Of a stretch of 64,000 nucleotides of DNA, positions 41,335-50,311 are shown one piece after another; the first letter of the stretch is position 1, and the number at the start of each line of letters is the position of its first letter. Made by a program: the position numbers and the translations under genes. Source of the DNA: Paenibacillus plantarum (GTDB taxonomy: Bacteria > Bacillota > Bacilli > Paenibacillales > NBRC-103111); NCBI RefSeq assembly GCF_013141695.1, contig NZ_WHNY01000041.1, positions 94,810-158,809 on the forward strand, written 5' to 3'. The notes beneath the pieces are model-generated. The model was not told where the DNA came from. It did not search any database and saw nothing but the letters and a program-made list of their open reading frames with translations.

Positions 41335-41760
41335 ATGATCGAAACGAAAAAAACACAACTCGAAGGACAAATCATTCAAGTGCTGAACGCCAATCAGGTG
41401 TGCTCCTTTGCGACGATTGACGGTAATAAGCCGAAGGTGCGGTATATGGCTTTGTTTCACGATGGGCTGGAGATTTATTTAACGACGAGTAAGAAAACAG
41501 ATAAAGTTGAAGAACTCCAAGATAATCCCCATGTGCATATTCTTGTGGGATATGACGGTAAGTCTACGCCGAACATTTTGCAAATCCAAGCTACGGCTAA
41601 GATCTCTTCGGACAATGCGCTGCGCGAGAAGTTGTGGAAAGATGATATGAAGGAATGGTTTGAGGGGCCGCACGATCCTAACTATGTCGTGATGGACATT
41701 TCTCCGTCCTATATTGAATATTCGAGCAAAGGTTCTGAGCCCCAAATTTGGACGAAATAA
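41335..41760 (+). CDS. Pyridoxamine 5'-phosphate oxidase-like flavin-binding protein
   Basis: A 141-residue split-barrel protein of the pyridoxamine-phosphate-oxidase-like family (FMN-binding). N-terminal KTQLEGQIIQVLNANQVCSF and ATIDGNKPKVRYMALFHDG, then TSKKTDKVEELQDNPHVHIL form the barrel; the end is SPSYIEYSSKGSEPQIWTK. Members include general-stress proteins of the Bacillus YdaG type; a true PNPOx is not implied. ATG at 41335 is preferred since GAGGAG lies 8 bases upstream; the frame is open from 41311. Monocistronic, just before the guaB promoter. Confidence 0.88.
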   Translation: MIETKKTQLEGQIIQVLNANQVCSFATIDGNKPKVRYMALFHDGLEIYLTTSKKTDKVEELQDNPHVHILVGYDGKSTPNILQIQATAKISSDNALREKLWKDDMKEWFEGPHDPNYVVMDISPSYIEYSSKGSEPQIWTK

Positions 41761-41801
41761 CGCCTTCTCGTAGCCTACTGAACATTTCCCTAAAAAATCC
41801 A

Positions 41802-41890
41802 TTGACCACAGGCAAGGTTCAGTGATAAGATTATAAAAATTTACCTATGGATCAATTAAAGGAGAGACTTTGAGCATAGCTCAAAGATCC
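41802..41890 (+). promoter_or_regulatory. guaB promoter and structured 5' leader
   Basis: TTGACC (41802-41807), 18 bases, TAAGAT (41826-41831) is a plausible sigma-A promoter. The leader contains CTTTGAGC-ATA-GCTCAAAG (41868-41886), a perfect 8-bp stem, enclosed by GGATC (41849) and GATCC (41886). An 8-codon frame, ATG at 41847, ends in this hairpin. No T tract follows, so it is not an intrinsic terminator. Confidence 0.55.
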
Positions 41891-41913
41891 CTATATTTAG
41901 GAGGAAATGTAAA

Positions 41914-43413
41914 GTGGCTACGTATTATATGGAACCATCGCGTACGTTTAGTGAGTTTCTGTTGATTCCTAATCTAACGACGAAGGATTGTACACCGGCA
42001 AATGTTAAGCTGAAGACTCCGTTAGTCAAGTTTAATAAGGGTGAGGAGCCTGCCATCTCCCTGAATATCCCGTTTTCTTCTGCTGTCATGCAAGCCGTAT
42101 CCGATGATGGAATGGCTATTGCATTGGCGCGTAGTGGCGGGATTTCGTTCATTTTTGGCTCTCAGTCGATTGAAGAGCAAGCACTGATGGTACGCAAGGT
42201 AAAAGGGTACAAGGCTGGTTTCGTCGTAAGCCGCTCCAACCTGACGCCTGAGCATTCGCTTAGTGATGTGCTAGCTTTGAAAGAAGAGACAGGTCACTCG
42301 ACCGTTGCGATCACCGATGATGGCACAGCGAGCGGAAAATTGCTGGGGATCGTAACAGGCCGTGACTATCGTAGAAGCCGTGATCTGCTAGATCGTAAGA
42401 TTTCGGAGTTCATGACACCTTTTGAAAAATTAATTTATGGCAAGTCCGGCATATCCCTCTCGGAAGCTAATAATCTGATCTGGGATCACAAGCTGAACTG
42501 CTTACCGATTGTGGACGATAACGGGAATCTCGATACGCTTGTATTCCGTAAGGATTATGACGAGCACAAAGAGAATCCGATGGAGCTGCTTGATAAAAAT
42601 AAAAGCTATATTGTTGGCGCTGGAATCAACACGAAGGATTATTTGGAGAGAGTACCGGCACTTGTTGAAGCGGGCGTAGATATTCTTGTGATCGATTCTT
42701 CCGACGGTTACAGCGAATGGCAGTATGAGACTGTACAGTATGTGAAACAGAATTTTGATGTGAAAATTGGTGCCGGTAACGTTGTTGATCGTGAAGGATT
42801 CCGGTATCTTGTAGAGTCAGGTGCTGACTTTATTAAAGTGGGGATCGGCGGCGGTTCCATCTGTATTACGCGGGAACAAAAGGGTATTGGCCGCGGCCAA
42901 GCTTCCTCTGTGATGGAAGTTGTTGAAGCGAGAGATGAATACTTCAGAGAAACAGGTACGTATATTCCGATCTGTTCCGATGGTGGTATCGTACACGACT
43001 ACCACGTGACACTTGCTTTGGCGATGGGTGCTGACTTCGTTATGCTGGGCAGATATTTTGCTCGTTTCGATGAGAGTCCGACAAGAAAGCTTAAAGTGGG
43101 TAACAACTTCGTGAAAGAATACTGGGGCGAAGGCTCCAATCGTGCCCGTAACTGGCAGCGTTATGATACAGGCGGCAAGAGCAAGCTTCTGTTCGAAGAA
43201 GGCGTGGATTCCTACGTTCCTTATGCGGGAAGTCTGCAAGAAAACTTGGACAAAACGTTGGGTAAAATCAAATCCACGATGTGCAACTGTGGTTCCTTGA
43301 CGCTGGACGAGTTGAAAGCTAATGCGAGAATTGCTCTCGTATCGGCAACCAGCCTAGTTGAAGGCGGAGCACATGACGTCATCCTCAAAGAAAGCAGCCT
43401 TTCGGAAGAATAG
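41914..43413 (+). CDS. guaB: IMP dehydrogenase (divergent, Tritrichomonas-like loop)
   Basis: A 499-residue IMP dehydrogenase: oxidises IMP to XMP, the first committed step to guanine nucleotides. The barrel is split by a CBS domain pair (about residues 105-225; [38 protein letters not shown]). The catalytic Cys317 is in [20 protein letters not shown], which differs from the usual bacterial GxGPGSICTTR...G loop and is close to the version known from Tritrichomonas foetus; the flap keeps the Arg416-Tyr417 pair (NWQRYD). The N-terminus ([19 protein letters not shown]) also fits this larger branch. GGAGG precedes a GTG at 41914. It has its own promoter and a terminator shared with manA. Confidence 0.93.
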   Translation: MATYYMEPSRTFSEFLLIPNLTTKDCTPANVKLKTPLVKFNKGEEPAISLNIPFSSAVMQAVSDDGMAIALARSGGISFIFGSQSIEEQALMVRKVKGYKAGFVVSRSNLTPEHSLSDVLALKEETGHSTVAITDDGTASGKLLGIVTGRDYRRSRDLLDRKISEFMTPFEKLIYGKSGISLSEANNLIWDHKLNCLPIVDDNGNLDTLVFRKDYDEHKENPMELLDKNKSYIVGAGINTKDYLERVPALVEAGVDILVIDSSDGYSEWQYETVQYVKQNFDVKIGAGNVVDREGFRYLVESGADFIKVGIGGGSICITREQKGIGRGQASSVMEVVEARDEYFRETGTYIPICSDGGIVHDYHVTLALAMGADFVMLGRYFARFDESPTRKLKVGNNFVKEYWGEGSNRARNWQRYDTGGKSKLLFEEGVDSYVPYAGSLQENLDKTLGKIKSTMCNCGSLTLDELKANARIALVSATSLVEGGAHDVILKESSLSEE

Positions 43414-43431
43414 GTTAGCTGTGATAAATAA

Positions 43432-43480
43432 AAAGCTCTCTGACAGTGTCCGTCAACCGCGGCTGCTATCAGAGAGCTTT
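43432..43480. terminator. Bidirectional terminator between guaB and manA
   Basis: AAAGCTCTCTGA and TCAGAGAGCTTT form a perfect 12-bp stem with a 25-base loop; A residues precede and T residues follow, so it works for both convergent genes. Confidence 0.9.
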
Positions 43481-43501
43481 TTTCATTTTAGCTTACGAAA
43501 T

Positions 43502-44467
43502 TTATGGTAAGTAGCTGCGAATCATTGTCATGTTGCCCTCAAGTGAGTAGCTGCCTAGATCAGCTGGAAGCAAGAAACAGTCACCAGGCTTCGTCGCAAT
43601 TTGACCATCTGCCCATTGCAGTGTCCCGTTGCCATCCGCGATGACAAGAATAACGAAGCTGTCTGGCGTAGTAGTAAGCTCCCATTGCGGTCCTACAAGA
43701 CCTTTTTCCACGGTGAAAAAAGGAGAAGATGCGAGCGTCAACCATGTGCCTGCTTCCGCCAAATCCGTCTTCATACGCGTGGAGCCTGATCCTTCATACG
43801 CGATGACATTGAGGGAATCCTCGATGTGCAGCTCACGCATTTTGCCATCCAAGCCTGGACGGTTGTAATCATACAAACGGTACGTTGTGTCCGAGTTTTG
43901 TTGAATTTCTGCTACGAGTACCCCCGCACCTAGTGCGTGGACCGTACCAGCAGGTATGTAGAAGGAGTCTCCGGCTTCGACAGGAACTTCTTGCAAGCAA
44001 TCCATAATGCGGTTCTCCGCAATCGCTTCTGCAAGGCTTTCCCGTGTTACGCCTTCTTTCATGCCATATATAATTTTAGCGCCTGGCTTAGCATCAAGAA
44101 TGTACCACATTTCTGTTTTGCCAAGTTCACCAGCCGCGAGGTTCTCGTAGTGATCATTGGGATGAACTTGTACGGATAGATCGTCTTCACAATCTAGCAG
44201 TTTAATCAATAGTGGAAAACGGCCATTTTTCTCGGAAAATCCTTTTGAGCCGAACAGCGTTTTGCCATATTTCTCACGAATTTCGTCCAGACCTAAGCCA
44301 GCTAATTCGCCGTTGATTACTTTCGTCGTTCCGTTTGGGTGATCGCCGATCATCCAGCCTTCACCGATCGCGCCTTCTGGCAGCTCAAAGCCGAATCGTT
44401 CGAGGGTTCTGCCTCCCCAAACACGTTCTTTCATTTCAGGTTGAAATTGCAGCGGGTATGATTTCAA
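43502..44467 (-). CDS. manA: Mannose-6-phosphate isomerase, class I
   Basis: A 321-residue zinc-dependent isomerase linking mannose-6-phosphate and fructose-6-phosphate. Zn-binding region: VQVHPNDHYE and GKTEMWYILDA, with the later GDSFYIPAGTVHALGAG; the N-terminus has KERVWGGRTLERFG. The length is that of the short Bacillus ManA type. The start is TTG at 44467, with AGGAGAAAGTAGGGA upstream. It would supply mannose-6-phosphate or channel mannose into glycolysis. Monocistronic between the shared terminator and mnmM. Confidence 0.92.
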   Translation of the reverse strand: MKSYPLQFQPEMKERVWGGRTLERFGFELPEGAIGEGWMIGDHPNGTTKVINGELAGLGLDEIREKYGKTLFGSKGFSEKNGRFPLLIKLLDCEDDLSVQVHPNDHYENLAAGELGKTEMWYILDAKPGAKIIYGMKEGVTRESLAEAIAENRIMDCLQEVPVEAGDSFYIPAGTVHALGAGVLVAEIQQNSDTTYRLYDYNRPGLDGKMRELHIEDSLNVIAYEGSGSTRMKTDLAEAGTWLTLASSPFFTVEKGLVGPQWELTTTPDSFVILVIADGNGTLQWADGQIATKPGDCFLLPADLGSYSLEGNMTMIRSYLP

Positions 44468-44539
44468 AACAATCCCTACTTTCTCCTAGTCTATTCTAGC
44501 AATCTGTCATTTATACCACTCTAGCATTATATCATGCGA

Positions 44540-45112
44540 CTATCTTTTTTCTAGAGCCAAGAGATACGGCGCGGAGGCGCTCCGATTGGCAAATTGATAC
44601 CGCAGCACTTGAAACGCTGCGAGCGGCAAGCTCTCCGCCCAGCGCTCGACCGCTGCGGCTTCTTCAGACCCGCCATCGTGCCCACTGTACAGCACGATGG
44701 TCACGATTCCACCTTTGCGCAGCAGTCGGAGGGCAGCTTCAAGAGCAGGGATCGTCGATGCCTGCTCTGTGATGATGGTTGTATCGGCTCCTGGCAAGTA
44801 GCCGAGGTTGAAGGTGACCGCGGCGACCTTGCCGTGGCGGTCTTGCGGCACCGCCGCTTCCATGAGCGCATGGCTGCATAAGCTCATGGTTACTCGGGCG
44901 TCTGGCAGCTCTTTGGCCAGACGCTGCTGCGTTTGATCCAGCGCGGCCTGCTGGATATCGAAGCCGTAGACGCTGCCGCGAGCGCCTACGAGCTTCGCCA
45001 TGAACAAGGCGTCTACGCCAGTGCCAAGCGTGGCATCAATAACGGTATCACCAGGCCCGACACGTTGTCCGATTAGTTGGTGTACATAACTCAGAACTGA
45101 AACAAATCCCAT
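44540..45112 (-). CDS. mnmM: tRNA U34 methyltransferase MnmM (YtqB-like)
   Basis: A 190-residue class I SAM methyltransferase of the YtqB/PF06962 family, which in Bacillus subtilis completes the mnm5s2U wobble modification. The SAM motif is VIDATLGTGVDALFMAKLVG, the post-I acidic residue is in YGFDIQQAAL, and the catalytic region AAVTFNLGYLPGADT is the signature of this family (normally FNLGYLPG). GGAGGCACTCTATAC precedes the ATG. It lies 92 bases downstream of the TIGR01212-type radical SAM gene, matching the ytqA-ytqB order in Bacillus; they may be cotranscribed. Confidence 0.88.
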   Translation of the reverse strand: MGFVSVLSYVHQLIGQRVGPGDTVIDATLGTGVDALFMAKLVGARGSVYGFDIQQAALDQTQQRLAKELPDARVTMSLCSHALMEAAVPQDRHGKVAAVTFNLGYLPGADTTIITEQASTIPALEAALRLLRKGGIVTIVLYSGHDGGSEEAAAVERWAESLPLAAFQVLRYQFANRSASAPYLLALEKR

Positions 45113-45204
45113 GTATAGAGTGCCTCCAATGATTGCTTACTAACGCATGTCTCGACAATTTCCCAGGAAATAAGGAACGAGAGGACGTTGTATTTCAGGC
45201 ATGT

Positions 45205-46185
45205 CTAGTATGCAGTAACGCCTTCAACACTTTCTTTCCCAGCCCAATACTTCCCTTGCCATGTATTTCGCTCCGTCAGTAATTTATCAAAAGCGTTCAA
45301 CACTTCCCACTTCTTGAGGCTCCACATCGGTCCGATCAGCAGATCCCGCGGGGCATCTCCTGTGAGTCGATGAACGATCATCTCTGGCGGCAATATTTCC
45401 AACGTATCCACGATCAGCTTCACATACTCATCTTTCTCCAAGAACTGCAATAAACCAGCTTCGTATTGTTTCACCATTGGTGTTTTGCGCATGAGATGCA
45501 AAAGATGGATCTTGATACCTTGTACATCCATTTGAGCGACAGCTTTCCCTGTATCTAGCATCATCTCATGGGTTTCTCCAGGCAAGCCATAAATAATGTG
45601 TGCACACACACGAATATTATGTTTGCGCAATTTGGCTACAGCATCTAGATAACATTGGGTATCATGGGCGCGATTGATGAGCACGGAAGTGGATTCATGG
45701 ACGGTTTGTAGCCCCATTTCCACCCATAAATAAGTGCGCTGATTCAATTCAGCTAGATATTCAATGACATCATCTGGCAAGCAATCTGGCCGCGTGGCGA
45801 TAGACAAGCCGACGACGCCAGGCTGCTTCAAAATCTCTTCATAATACTCCCGCAGCTCTTCAACGGGCGCATAGGTATTCGTGTAAGCTTGGAAATAGCC
45901 AATATAGTTGGCTTCGGGCCATTTTTGATGCTGAAGATCACGGATCTTGTTAAATTGTGTGACCAGATCGTCGCGGCGACTTCCTGCGAAATCTCCTGAT
46001 CCACGTGCACTGCAGAAGGTGCATCCGCCTGTTGCAATTTTGCCATCGCGATTCGGACATGTGAAACCAGCATCCAGCATGACTTTGAATACTTTACCAC
46101 CTAGATTCTCGCGCATTTCATAATTCCATGTATGGAAACGTTTATCTCCCCAAAGCTGAGGTGATTCCTGAATCATTGTAGACAT
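45205..46185 (-). CDS. ytqA: TIGR01212 family radical SAM protein (YtqA-like)
   Basis: A 326-residue radical SAM protein of the YhcC/YtqA group, related to Elp3. Cluster ligands are Cys43, Cys55 and Cys58 in FTCPNRDGKIATGGCTFC. Other conserved parts are RPDCLPDDVIEYLAEL, LWVEMGLQTVHESTSVLINR, and VCAHIIYGLPGETHEMML. The reaction is not established; the steady neighbour mnmM suggests a link to wobble-uridine modification, which is inference. AGAAAGGATACATGTCCT precedes the ATG at 46185. Confidence 0.9.
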   Translation of the reverse strand: MSTMIQESPQLWGDKRFHTWNYEMRENLGGKVFKVMLDAGFTCPNRDGKIATGGCTFCSARGSGDFAGSRRDDLVTQFNKIRDLQHQKWPEANYIGYFQAYTNTYAPVEELREYYEEILKQPGVVGLSIATRPDCLPDDVIEYLAELNQRTYLWVEMGLQTVHESTSVLINRAHDTQCYLDAVAKLRKHNIRVCAHIIYGLPGETHEMMLDTGKAVAQMDVQGIKIHLLHLMRKTPMVKQYEAGLLQFLEKDEYVKLIVDTLEILPPEMIVHRLTGDAPRDLLIGPMWSLKKWEVLNAFDKLLTERNTWQGKYWAGKESVEGVTAY

Positions 46186-46347
46186 AGGACATGTATCCTT
46201 TCTTTCGTTGCTTCGCTTTCTTTCAACCTATATTGTAGCGAAATTTACACATGAAAGCGACCCCTGCCTTTCCAACAAGTTCCCCGATAAAACCACTCAA
46301 CTACGAGCATGATAACTTTGCACCACAATTTCGAGCTGAGAGGGGAA

Positions 46348-46989
46348 ATGAACTACATGAAAAAGTTTCGTACGATAACTTTGGCGGTAGCATTGACAAC
46401 AGCTTTAAGTATGGGGGCAGCAGGTGTTCAGGCAACGCATATGGATACCGGTAATGCGGTCGGAACGGGAGCACCAATTGGGACACTGGGGACTGGGGCA
46501 ACGGGGACTACGGCACCAACGGGCTACACAGGAAGCAACTATGATGCCACTTCACCAGGAATGGGGCTTGGGACGGGCGTCAGCAGTTTTAGCGGAAATG
46601 GGACGAATGGTGTTTATAATGGGAATCTAACGACTCCTAATTCGTACTCTGGCTATGGAACAACCGGGAGAGGCACTGGCGTTATGGACCATATGAATGG
46701 ATATGGAACGAATCCAGTTGAAAGAGGGGCTAACGCGGTTGAGAGAGGTGTCGAACGCGGAGCCAATGCGGTTGAGCGGGGTGTGGATCGCAGCGCCAAC
46801 ATGGTTGAAAGAATGAGCACGAAAAGCATATCTACAACCCCTCCAAACACTTATGGTAAAACTTATCGTGCGACTTCAACGACAAGTACTTCTAAGGGTA
46901 TGAATTGGGGTTGGTTAGGTCTAGTAGGTTTATTGGGCTTAGCGGGACTACGAAGCAATAACAGAGGAAGAGACGAAAGCTACAAATAA
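46348..46989 (+). CDS. WGxxGxxG family secreted protein with ANAVERGV repeats
   Basis: A 213-residue exported protein. A signal peptide (KKFRTITLAVALTTALSMGAAG, then VQA) leads into a Gly/Thr/Asn-rich region (residues 28-125) and a repeat block in which units like RGANAVERGVE recur (about 130-160). A C-terminal hydrophobic anchor, NWGWLGLVGLLGLAGLRSNN, carries the WGxxGxxG pattern of Firmicute WGxxGxxG-CTERM-like proteins. It is probably membrane- or spore-associated; function unknown. Start is ATG at 46348 or 46357 (GAGAGGGG lies just upstream). Followed by its own terminator. Confidence 0.85.
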   Translation: MNYMKKFRTITLAVALTTALSMGAAGVQATHMDTGNAVGTGAPIGTLGTGATGTTAPTGYTGSNYDATSPGMGLGTGVSSFSGNGTNGVYNGNLTTPNSYSGYGTTGRGTGVMDHMNGYGTNPVERGANAVERGVERGANAVERGVDRSANMVERMSTKSISTTPPNTYGKTYRATSTTSTSKGMNWGWLGLVGLLGLAGLRSNNRGRDESYK

Positions 46990-47007
46990 ATATCTTCTAA
47001 GAGCGAA

Positions 47008-47035
47008 GCACCTTCCATTTCGGAGGGTGTTTTCT
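47008..47035 (+). terminator. Terminator after the WGxxGxxG gene
   Basis: CACCTTCC pairs with GGAGGGTG (one G-T pair) around a short ATTTC loop, followed by TTTTCTTTC. Confidence 0.7.
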
Positions 47036-47137
47036 TTCATTCTTCCATTCATCTACTAGAGGAAAGTTTTGATTTTTTTTATAGAATCGTCTATGATTTG
47101 TATTCGAAAGCATGTACGTGTAGGAGGCAAATGAAGA

Positions 47138-47902
47138 ATGCGTTTACGGGGCAGAAAAGGTATCAGAGAAGATATAGAACGTCAAAAAGAACTCGTTGTA
47201 TTAAATGCCAAAGATTATAAGGGCAAATGGTCCGAGTTGTTCGGAAACAATAACCCGATTCATGCCGAGCTAGGTATGGGCAAAGGGCGCTTTATTAGTG
47301 AAATGAGCAAGAAATATCCGAATATCAATTTCATTGGTGTGGATATGTATGATGAATTGATTCGCAAGGCAAGTGAGAAAGCTAAGGTTGCACATGAAAT
47401 TACCGTGGAAAATGAAGAAGATGCGGTGCTTAGCATTCCAAACTTAAGGCTGATGTTGTTCAATATCGAGCATATTGAAGAAGCATTTGCTGAAGGCGAG
47501 CTAGAGCGCGTGTATTTGAATTTTAGTGATCCATGGCCCAAGAAGAAGCATGCGCGCAGACGTCTAACGCATCCAGGTTTTGTTGCCAAATATCAACAAA
47601 TTCTGAACGCCAAGGGCGAAATTCATTTGAAAACCGATTCGCAATCCTTATTCGAATTTTCCTTGAATTCTTTTGCGGATATGGGACTAAGAATGCGCAA
47701 TATTTCGCTGAATCTTCACGTGGATGGCATTCATCCGGATCATGTGATGACGGAGTACGAAACGAAATTCGCAGGACAAGGCATGAATATTCACCGTCTT
47801 GAAGTTGTGATCGGACAAGAGGCATTGTCATCACATCAAGAGCAGTTGAAGGAAGCCGCTGCATCCGCCTTAGCCGCTGAATCGAAAGAATCAGCTGAAT
47901 AA
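47138..47902 (+). CDS. trmB: tRNA (guanine-N7-)-methyltransferase
   Basis: A 254-residue SAM-dependent enzyme that methylates G46 in the tRNA variable loop. Typical features are the N-terminal RLRGRKGIREDIERQ, the SAM motif ELGMGKGRFISEMSKKYPNI, GVDMYDELI, the hallmark VYLNFSDPWPKKKHARRRLT and the C-terminal DHVMTEYETKFAGQGMNIHR. The C-terminus has an extra Ala/Glu-rich tail of about 30 residues. TAGGAGG lies upstream of the ATG at 47138. Monocistronic, ending in a terminator shared with the convergent glycosyltransferase. Confidence 0.95.
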   Translation: MRLRGRKGIREDIERQKELVVLNAKDYKGKWSELFGNNNPIHAELGMGKGRFISEMSKKYPNINFIGVDMYDELIRKASEKAKVAHEITVENEEDAVLSIPNLRLMLFNIEHIEEAFAEGELERVYLNFSDPWPKKKHARRRLTHPGFVAKYQQILNAKGEIHLKTDSQSLFEFSLNSFADMGLRMRNISLNLHVDGIHPDHVMTEYETKFAGQGMNIHRLEVVIGQEALSSHQEQLKEAAASALAAESKESAE

Positions 47903-47912
47903 GATTCTAACC

Positions 47913-47960
47913 AAAAGAGACTATCCATGCTGCCATTGAGCAGCAAGATAGTCTCTTTTT
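47913..47960. terminator. Bidirectional terminator between trmB and the glycosyltransferase
   Basis: AAAAGAGACTATC pairs with GATAGTCTCTTTT, with an inner CTGC/GCAG stem. A and T tracts flank both sides. Confidence 0.9.
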
Positions 47961-49087
47961 CATCCTAACAGTTGGAGAATGACTTCTGAACCATCACCCA
48001 CAGGCAGGTGACTCTTCTTATGTTGATTGGAAACGCGCTTGGCCTGCACATCCGCATAACGACTAGCCAGCATGGACAACCAATGCGAGATCGTATCAGC
48101 TGACTGAATCGATTCTCCGAAGCCATGTCTAGTAAAATAATGTACGTTTTCTTCCTCTTGGCCTGGAATGGGATCATAGAATAACATGGGAATCGATTTG
48201 GCCAGTCCTTCTGAACACGTCATTCCCCCAGGCTTTGTAACGAGCAGGTCGGAGACTTCCATCAACTTGCCAATCTCTTGTGTAAATCCGAGCAGGTGAA
48301 TGTTGGGATGCTGATACCGCGGATCTGCCGCTAGTTTCGCAATGGCCTTGTGGTTATTTCCTAAGCAGAAAATAAACTGAATTTGGTCTCTCCACGTCAG
48401 TAAATGCTCACTCAATGAATCGCCGCCGATAAGCCCCCAACCTCCACCCATAACCAATACAGTTGGCCTCGATGAGAGATTGAATTGCTGTCGAATTAAA
48501 GTTCGATCATGGACTTCTCTGAAACTGGGATGCACCGGGATTCCCGTAATTTCGACATGCGCGGCCGCGATGCCATGAATGATGAGCTTATGTTTAACAT
48601 CCTCGGAAGACACCATGTATTTATTCACCTCACGGCTGACCCATGTCCCATGAACATCGTAGTCAGTGATAACGGTGCATAAGGGGATATGCAAACCTGC
48701 TCTTTTCAATCTTGAAACAACGACGCTGGGAAAAGGATGCGTACATACGATGGCTTGAGGCGCCCAATGCCTGATCATAGCTGCCGTTTGTGCATAGAAA
48801 ATGCGATGAAGGGCCAGCTGCGTCAACGGATTAAGCGATTTTTGATATTGAGCACGGTACAAGCGACCGTACAATTTAGGCTGAACAGCAATAGTTTTCT
48901 TATAAGCGCCTAGAATCCAAGGTGCCAGCGTGGGATGTAGGAATGAGCCGAGCTCCACAACACGCGTTTCGATCGTAGAGCAGCGCTGTTCTAAGCTGCT
49001 GGCTAGTGCGAATGCAGCTTGCGTATGGCCGGCACCGAAGCCTTCTGATAGGATGAGCACTCTTCTTTTTCGCGATACATGTTCCAT
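47960..49087 (-). CDS. MGDG-synthase/UgtP-like lipid glycosyltransferase
   Basis: A 375-residue GT28-family membrane-surface enzyme. The MGDG-synthase-type N-domain is VLILSEGFGAGHTQAAFAL, with the conserved THPFPSVVVSRLKRAG and VITDYDVHGTWVSREVNKYM; the C-domain has VLVMGGGWGLIGG and the donor-binding LVTKPGGMTCSEGLAK. Such enzymes add sugars to diacylglycerol (Bacillus UgtP) or act on related polyprenol lipids. It follows the PAP2-type phosphatase gene by only 3 bases, so both probably serve lipid remodelling. No membrane segment is visible; membrane attachment would be peripheral. A UgtP-type role is likely but not certain. Confidence 0.85.
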   Translation of the reverse strand: MEHVSRKRRVLILSEGFGAGHTQAAFALASSLEQRCSTIETRVVELGSFLHPTLAPWILGAYKKTIAVQPKLYGRLYRAQYQKSLNPLTQLALHRIFYAQTAAMIRHWAPQAIVCTHPFPSVVVSRLKRAGLHIPLCTVITDYDVHGTWVSREVNKYMVSSEDVKHKLIIHGIAAAHVEITGIPVHPSFREVHDRTLIRQQFNLSSRPTVLVMGGGWGLIGGDSLSEHLLTWRDQIQFIFCLGNNHKAIAKLAADPRYQHPNIHLLGFTQEIGKLMEVSDLLVTKPGGMTCSEGLAKSIPMLFYDPIPGQEEENVHYFTRHGFGESIQSADTISHWLSMLASRYADVQAKRVSNQHKKSHLPVGDGSEVILQLLG

Positions 49088-49090
49088 GTT

Positions 49091-49621
49091 TTACCCCCAG
49101 AATGCGACTGTCACTACCGATACCGTCGTTCCAATCAAGCAACCTACGATACAATCCGATGGATAATGGAGTCCTAAGTACATCCGCGACATACCGACAA
49201 CTAAGGCAAGAGGGATTAGTAAGAGTCCTAGCATGGGTAAAGCATATACGCAAGGGATAATTACCGAGAAAATAGCCGTGGTATGCCCAGAGGGAAATGA
49301 GTGATCCGTTAGAGGGTTTTTATGTGTAATGGTTTGAGGATGGACAAGATAAGGCCGAAGTCTAGGGTATCTCTTTTTCATAATGGCAACAGGAATATGG
49401 CTGATCGTTAAAGCCAACAGGGCTTGAATTCCAGCTACACGCAGGGAACCTTGCCCAAAAAAAGCCAAGCATAAAGAGATCATAATGGATGCTGTGGCAC
49501 CGCCCAAATGGGTGATCTTCGTAAAGAATTGATCCAGAAAATGATGTTGGATCCGTTGATTGACGAAGTGGAATAGACGTGTTTCATGATCTTGAAGCCA
49601 ATGGACAACTTTGCTGCTCAT
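49091..49621 (-). CDS. PAP2 family membrane phosphatase
   Basis: A 176-residue integral membrane phosphatase. The three PAP2 catalytic motifs are present: KKRYPRLRP (KxxxxxxRP), SFPSGHT (PSGH) and SRMYLGLHYPSD (SRxxxxxHxxxD), among about five hydrophobic segments (TASIMISLCLAFFGQG, ALLALTISHIPVAIM, TAIFSVIIPCVYALPML). It would dephosphorylate a lipid such as phosphatidic acid, phosphatidylglycerophosphate or undecaprenyl pyrophosphate. ATG at 49621 is chosen because AAGGAGG lies 9 bases upstream; the frame continues to 49672 without support. First gene of a two-gene operon with the lipid glycosyltransferase. Confidence 0.9.
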   Translation of the reverse strand: MSSKVVHWLQDHETRLFHFVNQRIQHHFLDQFFTKITHLGGATASIMISLCLAFFGQGSLRVAGIQALLALTISHIPVAIMKKRYPRLRPYLVHPQTITHKNPLTDHSFPSGHTTAIFSVIIPCVYALPMLGLLLIPLALVVGMSRMYLGLHYPSDCIVGCLIGTTVSVVTVAFWG

Positions 49622-50311
49622 GAGTAACCGCCTCCTTCTAAACTTGGAAATGCTGCTCGCTACCTTCATCATACGATGTGTTTATTAGAGGAGGATTAAC
49701 TGGATGATAAATATTCATAAATTCAAATTAATGTTGCACTAATCTGGCATTAACATTTGTATGATAGGATGGCAATTATCTTCAACCTGCCTCAGCCAAG
49801 TTCGTAGGTATGTATGGCTAGTGTTTCCGAAATTTGGAGCGGATATGCCGCCACAACTAGGCTTGATATGTCCTAATTGTGAACGACGGACTCTTACAGA
49901 CTTTGTTATGCGAATGTTTTTAAGGTGTGTAAAGCTATCCATTAACAGGGTATTTAAGCAAAAGTTGTCAGCGAATAGCTGAGTAATTTATAATAAGGAC
50001 GTCACCAGATAGAAAAGGCAGTGTTCGTCTAAATGGTGAACTTTTGGTACACAATATATGAAAAACGATGAAAACAAGACATTTTCGACCTGATTTCAAG
50101 CGCATGCTCTATTCGGTGTGTGCGAACCTCCCAAAAATCAAAGAACTGACGCTTTTTCGAAGTTTGCAGACTTTGACAAACAGGGGGAAAGAGAGGAAAA
50201 TCAGAAACGATTGTTTCACCGTTAGTTTGTAAACATGAATGACCTGTACATAAACGCACTAGGCATACAAAAAGATAGCTGACGTGCACAAAAAAAGGGG
50301 GACTTTGCTTC
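49622..50311. other. 690-bp gap without a convincing gene
   Basis: Only short frames occur, of which a 73-codon one (49761-49982, containing CPNCERR) has no ribosome site and no recognisable relatives by eye. The gap separates divergent operons, so it must hold both promoters; the right end carries the AAAAAAAGGGGGACTT ribosome site of the next gene. The middle (49740-49980) has a different, mixed composition and might be a decayed gene, but I cannot support this. Confidence 0.5.

Noticed and set aside
41847..41873. Leader peptide before guaB
   Set aside because: Eight codons without a ribosome site and without a run of regulatory codons; kept only as a remark on the leader.
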